NCBI RefSeq assembly: GCF_009192945.1
Contig: NZ_NSET01000056.1
Coordinates: forward strand, 1-46,398
Origin: Xanthomonas maliensis
Lineage (GTDB): Bacteria > Pseudomonadota > Gammaproteobacteria > Xanthomonadales > Xanthomonadaceae
Length of the DNA: 46,398 nucleotides
Reading direction: 5' to 3'
Shown here: positions 36,289 through 45,876 of the stretch, piece after piece
Layout: the number at the start of each line of letters is the position of its first letter
Numbering within the stretch: position 1 is the first letter of the stretch
The notes under the pieces: generated by a model
Database searches by the model: none
What the model was told of the DNA's origin: nothing
Seen by the model: only the letters and a program-made list of their open reading frames with translations
Made by a program: the position numbers and the translations under genes

Positions 36289-37179
36289 ATGTACCAGGTC
36301 ATCAGTGCCGATCGTGGCATTGCAGCGTGGGTGGACGAGACGGGAGTGCTGGCAAGCGCCTGCCTGGCGGTCGCCCGTCTCGGCAGTCTCCGGACCGCCG
36401 CCGCCACCTTCACCGTGTGGATTCAGTTGCGTGGGCGCGCCTGGGTCGAGTCCAAGGAAGGGCGTTTCCGTCTGCGCGCCGGCGACTGGATCGCATTCGA
36501 CAAGGACTCGCATCCGCACGTGCAAGCCGATCGCGGTGGCCTGTGCGTGGGCGTCAGCCTGGACAGCAGCAGCATGCACTCGCTGGCGGAACTGACCGAC
36601 GCCACCCTGTACCCGGGGCGTAGCCAGCTCTCGCGTGGCGACCTGCGCATTGCGTTGCGGCTATGGCGCAACGCGGCGCAACGGCGGGAGCATGCAGAAG
36701 TGCGCCCGCTGCTGTTGCATCTGGCCGCGATGCAGCGTGAATTCATCGAGCAGGAGCAGCGGTGTCCGGGACGTTCGCGCAGTCGCCGCCGGCAGGTATT
36801 CGGACGCATGCAACGGGCACGGCTCTATCTGGAGGGCAATAGCGACCGGGTGGTCCGCATCAGCGAACTGGCCCAGCTCACCAATTTCTCCAGCTGGTAT
36901 GTGTCCAAGACCTTCCAGAGCCTCTACGACGAGAGTCCGCAGGCACTGTCGGCCCGCTTGCGGTTGGAGCGCGCCTCCGATCTGCTGCGCGATACCTCGA
37001 TGATGATCGGTGAAGTCGCCGCTGCCAGCGGCTTCGACAATTGCTGCAGTTTCGCGCGCGCGTTCCGTGCACGCTTCGGCGTGTCCGCCTCGCACTATCG
37101 CGACCAAACACTCAATCGGCCAGATTCGGCAAAGCCACGTGGCCTGACGCGCAAAGCGACCGCGTTCACGCGAACGTAA
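36289..37179 (+). CDS. AraC-family transcriptional regulator
   Basis: A 296-residue regulator. The N-terminal part looks cupin-like (WIQLRGRAWVESKEGRFRLR, then AGDWIAFDKDSHPHV), which in AraC proteins binds an effector. The C-terminal 100 residues hold the two helix-turn-helix motifs (ISELAQLTNFSSWYVSKTFQ and GEVAAASGFDNCCSFARAFR, followed by ARFGVSASHYR). Immediately downstream on the same strand is a TonB receptor gene. A 15-bp sequence upstream of this gene recurs inside its 3' end, 94 nt before the receptor start. I infer autoregulation plus control of the receptor. The DNA-binding function is secure and the target is inferred. Confidence 0.9.
   Translation: MYQVISADRGIAAWVDETGVLASACLAVARLGSLRTAAATFTVWIQLRGRAWVESKEGRFRLRAGDWIAFDKDSHPHVQADRGGLCVGVSLDSSSMHSLAELTDATLYPGRSQLSRGDLRIALRLWRNAAQRREHAEVRPLLLHLAAMQREFIEQEQRCPGRSRSRRRQVFGRMQRARLYLEGNSDRVVRISELAQLTNFSSWYVSKTFQSLYDESPQALSARLRLERASDLLRDTSMMIGEVAAASGFDNCCSFARAFRARFGVSASHYRDQTLNRPDSAKPRGLTRKATAFTRT
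37119..37133 (+). promoter_or_regulatory. 15-bp direct repeat, copy 2 (upstream of TonB receptor)
   Basis: An exact second copy of GCCAGATTCGGCAAA lies within the last codons of the AraC-type gene. It is followed at once by the palindrome GCCACGTGGC (37134-37143), about 94 nt before the receptor ATG. It is a candidate operator for the receptor promoter. Confidence 0.5.
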
Positions 37180-37226
37180 TTTGCTCGGGGCGCTTAACGT
37201 GCCACTAACGAACTTTGGAGAGATTG

Positions 37227-40196
37227 ATGAACCTTCGCACTCCCGCAGTGCGGCTGGGCCTGTTGCCAGCCGGTATTGCGATCGCGTTGACGCCGGCTTT
37301 CGCCGCCAACGCACAAGACCAGTCCGCCCAGTCGACCACGACTCTGGACCGCATTGAAATCACCGGTTCGCGCATCCGCTCGGTTGACGTTGAAACCGCG
37401 CAGCCTGTGTTCACCGTCACCCAGCAGGACATCCAGAAGTCCGGCCTGGTCAGCGTTGGCGACATCCTCCAGAACCTGTCCATTGCCGGTACGCAGACCT
37501 ACAGCAAGGCTGCTGTGCTGACCTCCGATCCGGAGCAGGGTGGCCAGTACATCAACCTGTATAACCTGGGCGAAAACCGTACCCTGGTGCTAGTGAACGG
37601 AAAGCGTTGGACCAGCAGCCTGTCCGGTCTGAGCGACATGTCCACCATCCCGAGCTCGCTGATCGAGCGCATCGAAGTCCTGAAGGACGGCGCCTCTGCG
37701 ATCTACGGCTCCGACGCCGTGGCAGGCGTGGTCAACATCATTCTGCGGAAGAACTACGACGGCGCTGAAGCCTCGGCATACTTCGGCCAGAACAGCCGTG
37801 GCGATGGCACCAAGCAGCAGTACTCCTTCACTGCCGGCACCACTACCGACCGTGCCTCGCTGGTCTTCGGCGTCAATTACACCAATGAAGATCCGGTCTG
37901 GGCGAAGTCTCGTGCGCTGACCCGTTATCAATCCGGCCCGAACCACATCACCGACAGCCTGAGCGCAACCGGTCCTTGGGGGCGTTTCAATGATCCGCGT
38001 GCCGCCGGAACTGCCGGCGCAGGCAACTATCTCGACGGCGACGGCAACATCGTTGATGCCAGCCAGGGGACCTGGACGCCGAATCAGTGGGTGCTCAACC
38101 ACACTGGTTCGTTCGATGGCAAGGGCGTCGGCGCCGATTCGCGTGACCTGGCCAACTATCATGTTGGCGCCGGCGTGGACGACTACTACAACTCCGTCGA
38201 TCAGATGATGTTGTCGCAGTCCAGCAAGAACAAGTCGGTCTTCACCACCGGTAGCTACAACCTGACCGATAGCCTGACCTTCAAGTCGACGGCGATGTAC
38301 TCCGAGCGCGACTCGAACCGCCAGATCGCCGGTTACCCGCTGAATGCCAGGTCGCAGCCGCAATTCCCGGTAGCGATCAGTGGCAGCAGCTATTACAACC
38401 CGATCGGCCAGGACATCACCAGCTGGTTCCGCCGTACCATTGAGTTGCCGCGCACGACCGCAAGCAACGTCAAGTCCACGCACTTCGATGCGGCGCTGGA
38501 AGGCATCTTCGATGTCGGCAGCCATGGCTGGAACTGGGACGTCGGCTTCAACTACAACAAGTACGATGTGACGCAGGTTTCTCGCGGCAACATCAATCTG
38601 TTGGCGTTGCAGAAGGCGCTGGGGCCGTCGTTCCTCAATGCACAGGGTCAGGTGCAGTGCGGTACCGCTGCCAGCCCGCTGCCGCTGGGCACCAGCAATG
38701 CGCTGGGCCAGTGCACCCCGTTCAACATCCTGGGCGGCCCGTCGGCCTCTACGGCGGACGCGCTGCAGTACATCAATGCGCTGGGTCAGTCCACGCAGCA
38801 AAGCCTGAGCAAGCAGTGGACCGCCAACATCACCGGTGGCCTGTTCGACTTGCCGGCCGGCGAGCTGAGCTTCGCTGCAGGCTTTGAGCACCGTCAGATC
38901 AGTGGTTACGACTATCCTGACATGCTGTCCAGCGCTGGTTACACAACCGACCTGGCCGCACAGCCGACCGAGGGTCGCTACCAGACCAACGAGGCATACC
39001 TGGAACTGCTGGTTCCGGTGTTGAAGGATCTGCCGGGCGCCAAGGAGCTGTCGTTCGACGTTGCCGCGCGTTACAGCAACTACAGCCGCTTTGGGGACAC
39101 CACAAACAGCAAGTTCAGCTTCACCTGGAAGCCGATCGACGACTTGCTGGTGCGTGGTACCTACGGCACCGGTTTCCGTGCACCCACCTTGAATGACACC
39201 TTCGGTGGCGGTTCGCAGAGCTTCGACCCCTACACCGATCCGTGCGATGCCACCTTTGGGTCGCTGGGCAATGCCGGTGTGGCGGCGCGTTGTTCTGCGC
39301 AGGGCCTGTCGAGTAACTTCCGCCAGACCGATACCGCAAACAACCCAGTCACCAAGCGCGATGTGCAGGGCAACTCCCCGTTCAATGCCGGTGTCGGTAA
39401 CGCCGAGCTCGAGCCGGAACGCAGCATCACCCGCACGGTTGGTATGGTCTACAGCCCGCAGTGGGTGCAGGGTCTGGATCTGTCGCTGGATTGGTACCGC
39501 ATTTCGATCTCCAACATCATCACTGCGCTGACGGCCGATGATGTGTTGAACAATTGCTACCTCAACAATCTGGAAGACTATTGCGCCAAGTTCACGCGTG
39601 ATCCGATCACCGGTCAGGTCAACACGCTGAGCCGCGGCAACGTCAACCTGGGTCGCTTGGAGACCGAGGGTTACAACTTCGGCGTGCGTTACCGTCTGCC
39701 GGAAACGGCTTACGGTAAATTCGCAGTCAATCTCGACACCAACTACCTTGCGACCTACAAGACGCAGGCGCAGTACGGTGCCGAGTGGGCCAACGATGCA
39801 GGCTACTGGAACTTCCCGCGCGTGCGTGCCACCGTGGGTCTGGACTGGTCGATGGGCTCGCTGTCTGCCAATTGGGATCTGCGCTATTACGGCGGCTTCC
39901 GTGACTACTGCTGGGATGCGTCGGCAGGGATCGAGTGCAACGAACCGAACTACCAGACGCCGAATCCGGCATGGGGCGGCGGTACCGGCGCCAACAAGAA
40001 GGGTTCGATCTCCTATCAGGACGTCTCTGTCACTTGGCAGGCTCCGTGGAACGGCAGCGTGACCGTCGGTGCCCGAAACATCTGGGACAAGAAGCCGCCG
40101 ATCACCTACTCGATCACCAACAGCAGCACGGCTGCGATCGACCCGATGCTCGACTACGACCGCTTCCTGTTCATGCAGTACAACCAGCGCTTCTGA
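37227..40196 (+). CDS. TonB-dependent outer-membrane receptor
   Basis: A 989-residue outer-membrane transporter. A signal peptide (LGLLPAGIAIALTPAFAANA) is followed by a TonB-box-like LDRIEITGSRIRSVDVETAQ and a plug domain (VSVGDILQNL, NLGENRTLVLVNGKRW, IERIEVLKDGASAIYGSDAV, then AGVVNIILRKNYDGAEAS). A long barrel ends with the canonical terminal Phe (FMQYNQRF). Receptors of this plug type are numerous in Xanthomonas and often have unknown peptide, glycan or other substrates. ATG 37227 is set by GGAGAG at 37217-37222, and a TTG at 37215 is open but unlikely. It is probably regulated by the upstream AraC protein. A strong terminator follows. Confidence 0.93.
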   Translation: MNLRTPAVRLGLLPAGIAIALTPAFAANAQDQSAQSTTTLDRIEITGSRIRSVDVETAQPVFTVTQQDIQKSGLVSVGDILQNLSIAGTQTYSKAAVLTSDPEQGGQYINLYNLGENRTLVLVNGKRWTSSLSGLSDMSTIPSSLIERIEVLKDGASAIYGSDAVAGVVNIILRKNYDGAEASAYFGQNSRGDGTKQQYSFTAGTTTDRASLVFGVNYTNEDPVWAKSRALTRYQSGPNHITDSLSATGPWGRFNDPRAAGTAGAGNYLDGDGNIVDASQGTWTPNQWVLNHTGSFDGKGVGADSRDLANYHVGAGVDDYYNSVDQMMLSQSSKNKSVFTTGSYNLTDSLTFKSTAMYSERDSNRQIAGYPLNARSQPQFPVAISGSSYYNPIGQDITSWFRRTIELPRTTASNVKSTHFDAALEGIFDVGSHGWNWDVGFNYNKYDVTQVSRGNINLLALQKALGPSFLNAQGQVQCGTAASPLPLGTSNALGQCTPFNILGGPSASTADALQYINALGQSTQQSLSKQWTANITGGLFDLPAGELSFAAGFEHRQISGYDYPDMLSSAGYTTDLAAQPTEGRYQTNEAYLELLVPVLKDLPGAKELSFDVAARYSNYSRFGDTTNSKFSFTWKPIDDLLVRGTYGTGFRAPTLNDTFGGGSQSFDPYTDPCDATFGSLGNAGVAARCSAQGLSSNFRQTDTANNPVTKRDVQGNSPFNAGVGNAELEPERSITRTVGMVYSPQWVQGLDLSLDWYRISISNIITALTADDVLNNCYLNNLEDYCAKFTRDPITGQVNTLSRGNVNLGRLETEGYNFGVRYRLPETAYGKFAVNLDTNYLATYKTQAQYGAEWANDAGYWNFPRVRATVGLDWSMGSLSANWDLRYYGGFRDYCWDASAGIECNEPNYQTPNPAWGGGTGANKKGSISYQDVSVTWQAPWNGSVTVGARNIWDKKPPITYSITNSSTAAIDPMLDYDRFLFMQYNQRF

Positions 40197-40211
40197 TCAT
40201 CGAAGTCTAGA

Positions 40212-40240
40212 AAAAGCGGGCCGCAAGGCCCGCTTTTTTT
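40212..40240 (+). terminator. Intrinsic terminator of the TonB receptor gene
   Basis: AAAGCGGGCC-GCAA-GGCCCGCTTT is a long GC-rich stem ending in seven T residues (40234-40240), 15 nt after the stop codon. Flanking A and T tracts also allow function on the other strand. Confidence 0.92.
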
Positions 40241-40265
40241 GTGAGTGTCGCCAACGTAGTCCTGG

Positions 40266-40482
40266 CTAAAGCGTGTAGGCACTTTGAGATGAGATGCCTT
40301 GGCCGTCAGCGGCGCGGAGCGGGTGCTGCGTGGCAGGCTGCGCGGCGCACGCTCCGTGCTGCTGACGGGCAACCTTGCTTGCGGGAAGCGTCCTGGGGCG
40401 CGCCGAGACAGCGTTGCGGGCCTTGTCTCCACGCGGCACAGGACCCTCCGCGCTCACCTCAAAGGACATGACACGCTTTAGG
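40266..40482 (-). mobile_element. Palindromic element copy B (diverged)
   Basis: This 217-bp relative of the element at 30705-30918 is in opposite orientation. Its ends read CTAAAGCGTGT from both sides, with TTTGAGATGAG and TTTGAGGTGAG just inside. The arms retain AAGCGTCCTGG/GGTCCTGTG-like blocks and GACAAGG. It lies directly behind the TonB receptor terminator, between TA dinucleotides, and does not disrupt a gene. Confidence 0.7.
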
Positions 40483-41050
40483 CCCACGGGCAATCCACCA
40501 TTATTCGCAGTCTAGCCGTGAGGGCAGCGGTCTAGGCCGCGTCCGGCGTCATCATCTCTGGGGCCTGATGGGCCTGTTGTGGATCTAGGGCTCGATCACG
40601 TCATCGGCCGCGCGCATGGCGTATCCACGGCCCTAACATCCGCGCCGGTGAGTGCAGCGTTTCTTCAATGTCCTGATGAGACTCGGCGGTGTCATCTGCG
40701 GCACGCAATGCGGCGAAATGACTTTGTGCTACAAGTCGTGGCGACATTCTGGCCGCCTGCAATTGCTGCGATTAGGCGCCGATCCGCTTGTACGAGTGCA
40801 TAGAAGAGTAGGGCACGCGTCCAGGTGGGCCGTGGTGCGCACTCGCGCTGCCTGTCTCGATCTCGGCTAGGTCACAGCTCGAACTGATGGCTGGCTGTGA
40901 CTACCAGCCGTCTTGCCTGGGATTGTGTCGAGAGCTAGCGCCAGCGTGCGCCCACTTTAGGAGCTTGATCACTTGCTGCCCTCACTGAACTCACCAGGCG
41001 TTTCCCTTCGAGGATTGACGCCGGGGCCGATTTCAATAGAGCGTCGGCGC
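40483..41050. other. Unassigned region with possible gene remnants
   Basis: This 568-nt stretch has somewhat lower GC than its surroundings. Short frames such as one with CYKSWRHSGRLQLLRLGADP (+, about 40729-40790) and one ending APKVGARWR (-, about 40935-41040) have no good starts. They could be remnants of insertion-sequence or other genes, but I recognise no family. A weak stem GGCGT/ACGCC at about 40997-41021 could terminate the HDOD transcript. Confidence 0.4.
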
Positions 41051-42163
41051 TCAGGCCTCGGTCAAACCCAGCAAGGTCTCGGCCTGCTCGCGCCACGCCG
41101 GCAGTCGGCTGATGACGCCGACCTTGCCCAAATATTCCTCGTCGACCGGCTCGCCGCTGGCGAGTGCGGTTGCGACATGCACCGCGCCGGTCACCCAGAA
41201 GCTGCGCAGGCTCGAGCGCTGCGGATGGCGGTGGAATGCGACGGCTTCGATGATGGGCATCGGCAGGCCCCACAGGCCGAGCAGGTAAGCGCCGGCCTCG
41301 GTGTGTCCCAGGCGATCGTCGCCGTCCTCTACCGGCTCGCGTTCATCACGCACGCCGGGTAGCAGCAGGCCGATATCAGCCAGCAGCGCTGCGGTGGCGC
41401 CCAGTTCGGCGCTGGTCGGCGGCAGGACCTTGGATGCCAGGCGCGAAGACAGCAGCGCACGACGCTGCATCGCCGCGCGCTCTGCCGGGCTCAGGGTCTG
41501 GACCGAGAAGACTTCGCTCGCCAGGACCAGGTCGCGCAACGTGGCCACGCCCAGGCGGGTCACCGCAGTGCGCAGATCGGTGATGCTGCGGCCGCCGGAG
41601 AAGAATGCCGAGTTGCACAATTGCAGCACTTTCGCGGCGATCGCGGGGTCGCCGGCAATCAGCTTGGCGATTTCTGCCGCATCCGGGCCATCTTCTTCCT
41701 CCAGCGCGTGCATCAGGCTCAGATACAGGTGCGGCGGCGAGGGTAATTTTTCGATCCGGCCGATGGCGGCGCGCAGGCGCGGATTGCTGAGCAAGTCCCG
41801 CAGCTCTTCCAGACTGGTGACTGCTTCCAGCAACACTTCCGGCGCCAGCGGCAGCGGCAGGAAGCGATGCGCCACACCAATGATGCGGGCCGGCGGCGTG
41901 CGCTGGCCTCCCTGGGCATCGATCAGCGCAATGCGGGTGGTATCCGGACGCAGGGTGCGGATCTGTCCGAGCAGGGTCGCGGCAGTGAGATCCGGCAGGA
42001 CGGGTGCGACGATGACGGCGTCGAACGGCGACAACGCCGCCGCCGCGATCGCCGAATTGCCATCGGCAACCTGCTGCGCCTGCCATTGGTCGCCGAGATC
42101 GGCAATGTAATCGACCAGGTTGGACGGAAGGCTGACTTCGTCCCCAACAAACAGAATACGCAA
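41051..42163 (-). CDS. HDOD-domain protein with degenerate receiver-like N-terminus
   Basis: A 370-residue signalling protein. The first 115 residues have the fold pattern of a response-regulator receiver (MRILFVGDEVSLPSNLVDYI), but the phosphoacceptor Asp position reads VIVAPVLPD, so it is probably not phosphorylated. An HDOD domain follows (PSPPHLYLSLMHALEEED, KLIAGDPAIAAKVLQLCNSA then FFSGGRSITDL). HDOD proteins resemble HD phosphohydrolases without the metal-binding HD pair and act as interaction modules in bacterial signalling. The start is a TTG at 42163 with GGGGAAG 4 nt upstream. The ATG-less extension to 42196 is not needed. It may be the last gene of a ppa-HDOD transcript, with a hairpin between them. 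Confidence 0.85.
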   Translation of the reverse strand: MRILFVGDEVSLPSNLVDYIADLGDQWQAQQVADGNSAIAAAALSPFDAVIVAPVLPDLTAATLLGQIRTLRPDTTRIALIDAQGGQRTPPARIIGVAHRFLPLPLAPEVLLEAVTSLEELRDLLSNPRLRAAIGRIEKLPSPPHLYLSLMHALEEEDGPDAAEIAKLIAGDPAIAAKVLQLCNSAFFSGGRSITDLRTAVTRLGVATLRDLVLASEVFSVQTLSPAERAAMQRRALLSSRLASKVLPPTSAELGATAALLADIGLLLPGVRDEREPVEDGDDRLGHTEAGAYLLGLWGLPMPIIEAVAFHRHPQRSSLRSFWVTGAVHVATALASGEPVDEEYLGKVGVISRLPAWREQAETLLGLTEA

Positions 42164-42240
42164 GGCACTTCCCCAAGAGTCACCGGCAAGACGCACCGGT
42201 CAATGCAGTACGCAATGTACTCAATCCGGCCGCTGCGGTC

Positions 42241-42271
42241 ATCGGGATCACGGCAAAAGCGTGACCCCGAT
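42241..42271 (-). terminator. Hairpin downstream of ppa
   Basis: ATCGGGATCACG pairs with CGTGACCCCGAT (12 bp with one mismatch) across a 7-nt loop, 42 nt after the ppa stop and ahead of the HDOD start. It has no U tract of note. It is a likely ppa terminator or processing hairpin. Confidence 0.5.
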
Positions 42272-42312
42272 CGCCCCATGCCGCAGGGCTACGACGTGCC
42301 GGCCTCGGCCGC

Positions 42313-42849
42313 TCAGGCGGCGTCGGAATTGTAGCGTTCGATCGATTCGGTCAGGATCCGCTTGGCCTCCTCCGCGCCACCCCAGCCATCCAGCTTGACC
42401 CACTTGCCCTTCTCCAGGTCCTTGTAGTGCTCGAAGAAGTGGCCGATCCGCTCCAGCCAATGGCTGGATACTTGCTGGATGTCTTCCACGTGGGCGTACC
42501 CACTGAAGATCTTGGCGACCGGCACGGCCAGGATCTTCTCGTCGCTGCCGGCCTCGTCGCTCATCCGCAACACGCCGACCGGGCGGCAACGCACGACCGA
42601 GCCCGGCACCAACGGCAGCGGCAGCACCACCAACACGTCGGCCGGGTCACCGTCGCCGCACAGCGTGTTGGGCACGTAGCCGTAGTTGCAGGGATAACGC
42701 ATGGGGGTCGACAGGATGCGATCGACGAAGATCGCGCCGCTGGCCTTGTCCACTTCGTACTTCACCGGCTCCGAATCCTTGGGGATCTCGATGACGACGT
42801 TGATTTCTTCCGGCAGGTTCTTGCCGGCGGTGACCAGTTCCAGGCCCAT
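42313..42849 (-). CDS. ppa: Inorganic pyrophosphatase (soluble, family I)
   Basis: A cytoplasmic Mg2+-dependent enzyme that hydrolyses pyrophosphate to two phosphates and pulls biosynthetic reactions forward. It is 178 residues, the bacterial hexameric type. The family I signature DGDPADVLV lies near residue 65, with the active-site stretches [15 protein letters not shown] and [17 protein letters not shown] 42849 starts the conserved [10 protein letters not shown]. The open frame to 43497 is unrelated. A membrane pyrophosphatase gene lies less than 1 kb away. Confidence 0.97.
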   Translation of the reverse strand: MGLELVTAGKNLPEEINVVIEIPKDSEPVKYEVDKASGAIFVDRILSTPMRYPCNYGYVPNTLCGDGDPADVLVVLPLPLVPGSVVRCRPVGVLRMSDEAGSDEKILAVPVAKIFSGYAHVEDIQQVSSHWLERIGHFFEHYKDLEKGKWVKLDGWGGAEEAKRILTESIERYNSDAA

Positions 42850-43047
42850 GCGGGTGCTCCGAGGCGTCAGCTGAGTGTGGGCGCCGATTCTACGCGTTCG
42901 GCTGTTGCGGTGCAGCGTTCCTGAATGGGCGAGGGGCCGACACGCGCATGCGGCATAGTCCGCGTTCAGCACGTGGTTGAGTCCGATATCGCCGGATCGT
43001 GGTGCGCGCGAGGCTGATGGCTCGTCCCCTTGGCCCAGGAGCCGCCC

Positions 43048-43539
43048 ATGTCCCGATCCCTTCCCCTGCTCGCCATCGTCCTGCTCGCCGGCTGCGCCAG
43101 CGTGTCTGGCGGCGCTGCAGCCGCCAGCCCGCCCCCCACCTTTGTCGACGCGGTGGACTGGCCCGCCTCCTCGGAGGGCTGGGAAGCGTTCTCCGATCTG
43201 GAGCGCCGGCTGGAACACGACTTCGACCAGATCTGCGGCGACACCTTTTGCGCTGGGGATTTCAGCGACTACAAGCCGCTGCGGCTGCGCTGCTCGGTGC
43301 ACCGGGTAACTGGCGTGGTGCGCCAGTGTGCCTGGAGCTTTGGCGCCAGCGAGATCAGCATCGATCCGCGGACCGGCGCGTTGGCTGTCGATGCGCGCAC
43401 CTGGCGCTGCACGGCGCCGTTGCGCGCCGGTACGCGCCTGGCGGAGCTGTATCGCGCGCTGGCGGTGGCGCATCCGCTGTTCGAGCCGCTGCCGCACGGT
43501 GCACCGCCGATCTACGACGGCTTGATCGGTTGCTTGTGA
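43048..43539 (+). CDS. Putative lipoprotein
   Basis: A 163-residue secreted lipoprotein of unknown function. The signal [20 protein letters not shown] has a classical lipobox (LLAGC) for diacylglycerol attachment at Cys16. The mature part has paired cysteines (CGDTFC and later single Cys residues, including a near-terminal GCL). No catalytic motif is recognised. ATG 43048 follows CAGGAG. It is divergent from ppa and convergent with hppA. Retention of Ser after the lipidated Cys region does not suggest inner-membrane retention, but localisation is inferred only. Confidence 0.8.
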   Translation: MSRSLPLLAIVLLAGCASVSGGAAAASPPPTFVDAVDWPASSEGWEAFSDLERRLEHDFDQICGDTFCAGDFSDYKPLRLRCSVHRVTGVVRQCAWSFGASEISIDPRTGALAVDARTWRCTAPLRAGTRLAELYRALAVAHPLFEPLPHGAPPIYDGLIGCL

Positions 43540-43547
43540 GATGGCAA

Positions 43548-43573
43548 GCGTCGCCGGTCCGGCCCGGCGACGC
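43548..43573. terminator. Perfect 10-bp hairpin between convergent genes
   Basis: GCGTCGCCGG pairs perfectly with CCGGCGACGC across a 6-nt loop, just after the lipoprotein stop and 35 nt before the hppA stop. There is no T tract. It is a likely bidirectional terminator. Confidence 0.55.
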
Positions 43574-43607
43574 CGTGCGCCGGGCCGGGCCGGCAGCTGC
43601 GCCGTCG

Positions 43608-45635
43608 CTACAGCAATGGCACCAGTAGCAGGGCGACGATGTTGATGATCTTGATCAACGGGTTGATCGCCGGGCCGGCGGTGTCCTTGTAGGGGTCGCC
43701 GACCGTATCGCCGGTGACGGCAGCCTTGTGTGCCTCGCTCCCCTTGCCGCCGAAATGACCATCTTCGATGTACTTCTTGGCATTGTCCCAGGCGCCACCG
43801 CCGGTGGTCATGGAGATGGCCACGAACAGGCCAGTGACGATGGTCCCGATCAACAGGCCGCCTAACGCCCGGGGCCCGAGCAGCAGGCCGACCACCAACG
43901 GCACGACGATCGGCAGCAGCGAGGGCACGATCATCTCGCCGATCGCAGAGCGGGTCAGCATGTCCACCGCGCGATCGTATTGCGGCTTGGCGGTGCCGGC
44001 CATGATGCCGGGCAGCTCGCGGAACTGGCGGCGCACTTCCTCGACCACCGCGCCGGCGGCACGGCCGACCGCTTCCATTGCCATGGCACCAAACAGGTAC
44101 GGGATCAAGCCGCCGATCAGCAAGCCGATGATCACGGTGTGGTCGGACAGATCGAAGGCGAACACCTCATTGGGGTGGGCCGCCTGCAGGTTGTGGGTGT
44201 AGTCGGCAAACAATACCAACGCCGCCAGCGCGGCCGAGCCGATCGCATAGCCCTTGGTCACCGCCTTGGTGGTGTTGCCGACCGCATCCAGTGGATCGGT
44301 GACGTTGCGGACCTCTGGCGGAAGCTCGGCCATCTCGGCGATACCGCCGGCGTTGTCGGTGATGGGACCATACGCATCCAGTGCGACGATCATGCCGGCC
44401 ATCGACAGCATCGCCGTCGCGGCGATCGCGATGCCATACAGTCCGCCGAAGTGGAAGGCACCCCAGATGGCGGCGCAGACGGCGATCACCGGCAGCGCGG
44501 TGGACTTCATCGAGATCCCAAGCCCGGCAATGATGTTGGTGCCGTGACCGGTGGTGCTGGCGGCGGCGACCTGCTGCACCGGCTTGTATTCGGTGCCGGT
44601 GTAGTACTCGGTGATCCAGACGATCAAGCCGGTGAGTACCAGTCCGATCAGTGCACAGGCGTAGATGGCCAGTGCGCCATGGGTATTGTCGCGCATCAAG
44701 GCCTGGGTGATCGGCCAATAGGCGAGTGCGGCCAGGACGCCGGAGACGATCACGCCGCGGTACAGCGCGCCCATGATCGAGCCGCCGGACTTGGTCCGGA
44801 CGAAACCAGCGCCGACGATCGACGCGATAATGGACGCACCGCCCAGGACCAGCGGGTAGAGCACCGCGTGCGGCCCCGCTTCGGCCAGGGTGAGGCTGCC
44901 CAGCAACATGGTCGCGATCACGGTGACCGCATACGTCTCGAACAGATCTGCGGCCATGCCCGCACAGTCGCCGACATTGTCGCCGACGTTGTCGGCGATG
45001 ACCGCGGGGTTGCGCGGGTCGTCCTCGGGGATGCCGGCTTCGACCTTGCCGACCAGGTCGGCGCCGACATCCGCGCCCTTGGTGAAAATGCCGCCACCCA
45101 GACGGGCGAAGATCGAGATCAGCGACGAACCGAACGCCAGGCCTACCAGCGCGTGCAGGTTGTCCTGCAGTGCCAGTCCCATGGCCTGCAGGACCGCGTA
45201 ATAGCCGGCAACGCCCAGCAGTCCTAGCCCAACGACCAGCATGCCGGTGATCGCGCCGCCGCGGAACGCGACATCCATCGCCTTGCCCAGGCCATGACGG
45301 GCTGCCTCGGCAGTGCGGACGTTGGCACGTACCGAGACATTCATCCCGATGTATCCGGCCAGGCCGGACAGGATCGCGCCGATGGCAAATCCAACTGCCG
45401 TATACCAGCTCAGGAAGAAGCCGACGATCAGGAACAGCACTGCGCCGACGATGGCGATGGTGAGGTACTGCCGATTGAGGTAGGCGCGCGCGCCCTCCTG
45501 GATGGCTGCGGCGATTTCCTGCATGCGCGGGCTACCGGCCGGCTGCGCGACCACCCAGCGCGCCGATACGATCCCGTAGACGATTGCAAGGACTGCACAG
45601 CCCAGCGCGAGCATCAACCCATAGTGTTCCAGCAT
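43608..45635 (-). CDS. hppA: H+-translocating membrane pyrophosphatase (K+-independent type)
   Basis: An integral membrane proton pump of 675 residues with about 16 transmembrane helices that couples pyrophosphate hydrolysis to H+ export. Catalytic motifs are intact: [40 protein letters not shown] and the C-terminal [14 protein letters not shown]. The diagnostic segment reads [15 protein letters not shown]. Lys in place of Ala after GNTT marks the K+-independent subclass. ATG 45635 is chosen because the first helix follows immediately, and the frame to 45698 is not conserved-looking. A 16-bp palindrome lies 24 nt upstream of the start. Confidence 0.96.
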   Translation of the reverse strand: MLEHYGLMLALGCAVLAIVYGIVSARWVVAQPAGSPRMQEIAAAIQEGARAYLNRQYLTIAIVGAVLFLIVGFFLSWYTAVGFAIGAILSGLAGYIGMNVSVRANVRTAEAARHGLGKAMDVAFRGGAITGMLVVGLGLLGVAGYYAVLQAMGLALQDNLHALVGLAFGSSLISIFARLGGGIFTKGADVGADLVGKVEAGIPEDDPRNPAVIADNVGDNVGDCAGMAADLFETYAVTVIATMLLGSLTLAEAGPHAVLYPLVLGGASIIASIVGAGFVRTKSGGSIMGALYRGVIVSGVLAALAYWPITQALMRDNTHGALAIYACALIGLVLTGLIVWITEYYTGTEYKPVQQVAAASTTGHGTNIIAGLGISMKSTALPVIAVCAAIWGAFHFGGLYGIAIAATAMLSMAGMIVALDAYGPITDNAGGIAEMAELPPEVRNVTDPLDAVGNTTKAVTKGYAIGSAALAALVLFADYTHNLQAAHPNEVFAFDLSDHTVIIGLLIGGLIPYLFGAMAMEAVGRAAGAVVEEVRRQFRELPGIMAGTAKPQYDRAVDMLTRSAIGEMIVPSLLPIVVPLVVGLLLGPRALGGLLIGTIVTGLFVAISMTTGGGAWDNAKKYIEDGHFGGKGSEAHKAAVTGDTVGDPYKDTAGPAINPLIKIINIVALLLVPLL

Positions 45636-45658
45636 GACCCCTCCCAAGCGAATGGATG

Positions 45659-45674
45659 TCGTCCGGTCGGACGA
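45659..45674. promoter_or_regulatory. Perfect 16-bp palindrome upstream of hppA
   Basis: TCGTCCG-GT-CGGACGA is a perfect 7+2+7 dyad in the short hppA leader. The 2-nt centre favours a DNA operator over an RNA hairpin. No regulator is known to me for it. Confidence 0.35.
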
Positions 45675-45876
45675 ACGCAGGGCGAGGCGCGCGGACAATC
45701 GAACAGTAACCTCAGCGAACGGCCGGTTGTGGCCGTCAGGCGCGTCGCGATGTTCATGTGGCCGGATCGTGGCCGAGTATGCGCCGCGGTGCGCGTGCCC
45801 GCCAGCCGCATCGCCTTGGCGCGGGGTTCAGTTATTGCGTGACAGCCTGCGGTCAGCCAATCAAGCAGGAGTGTTC

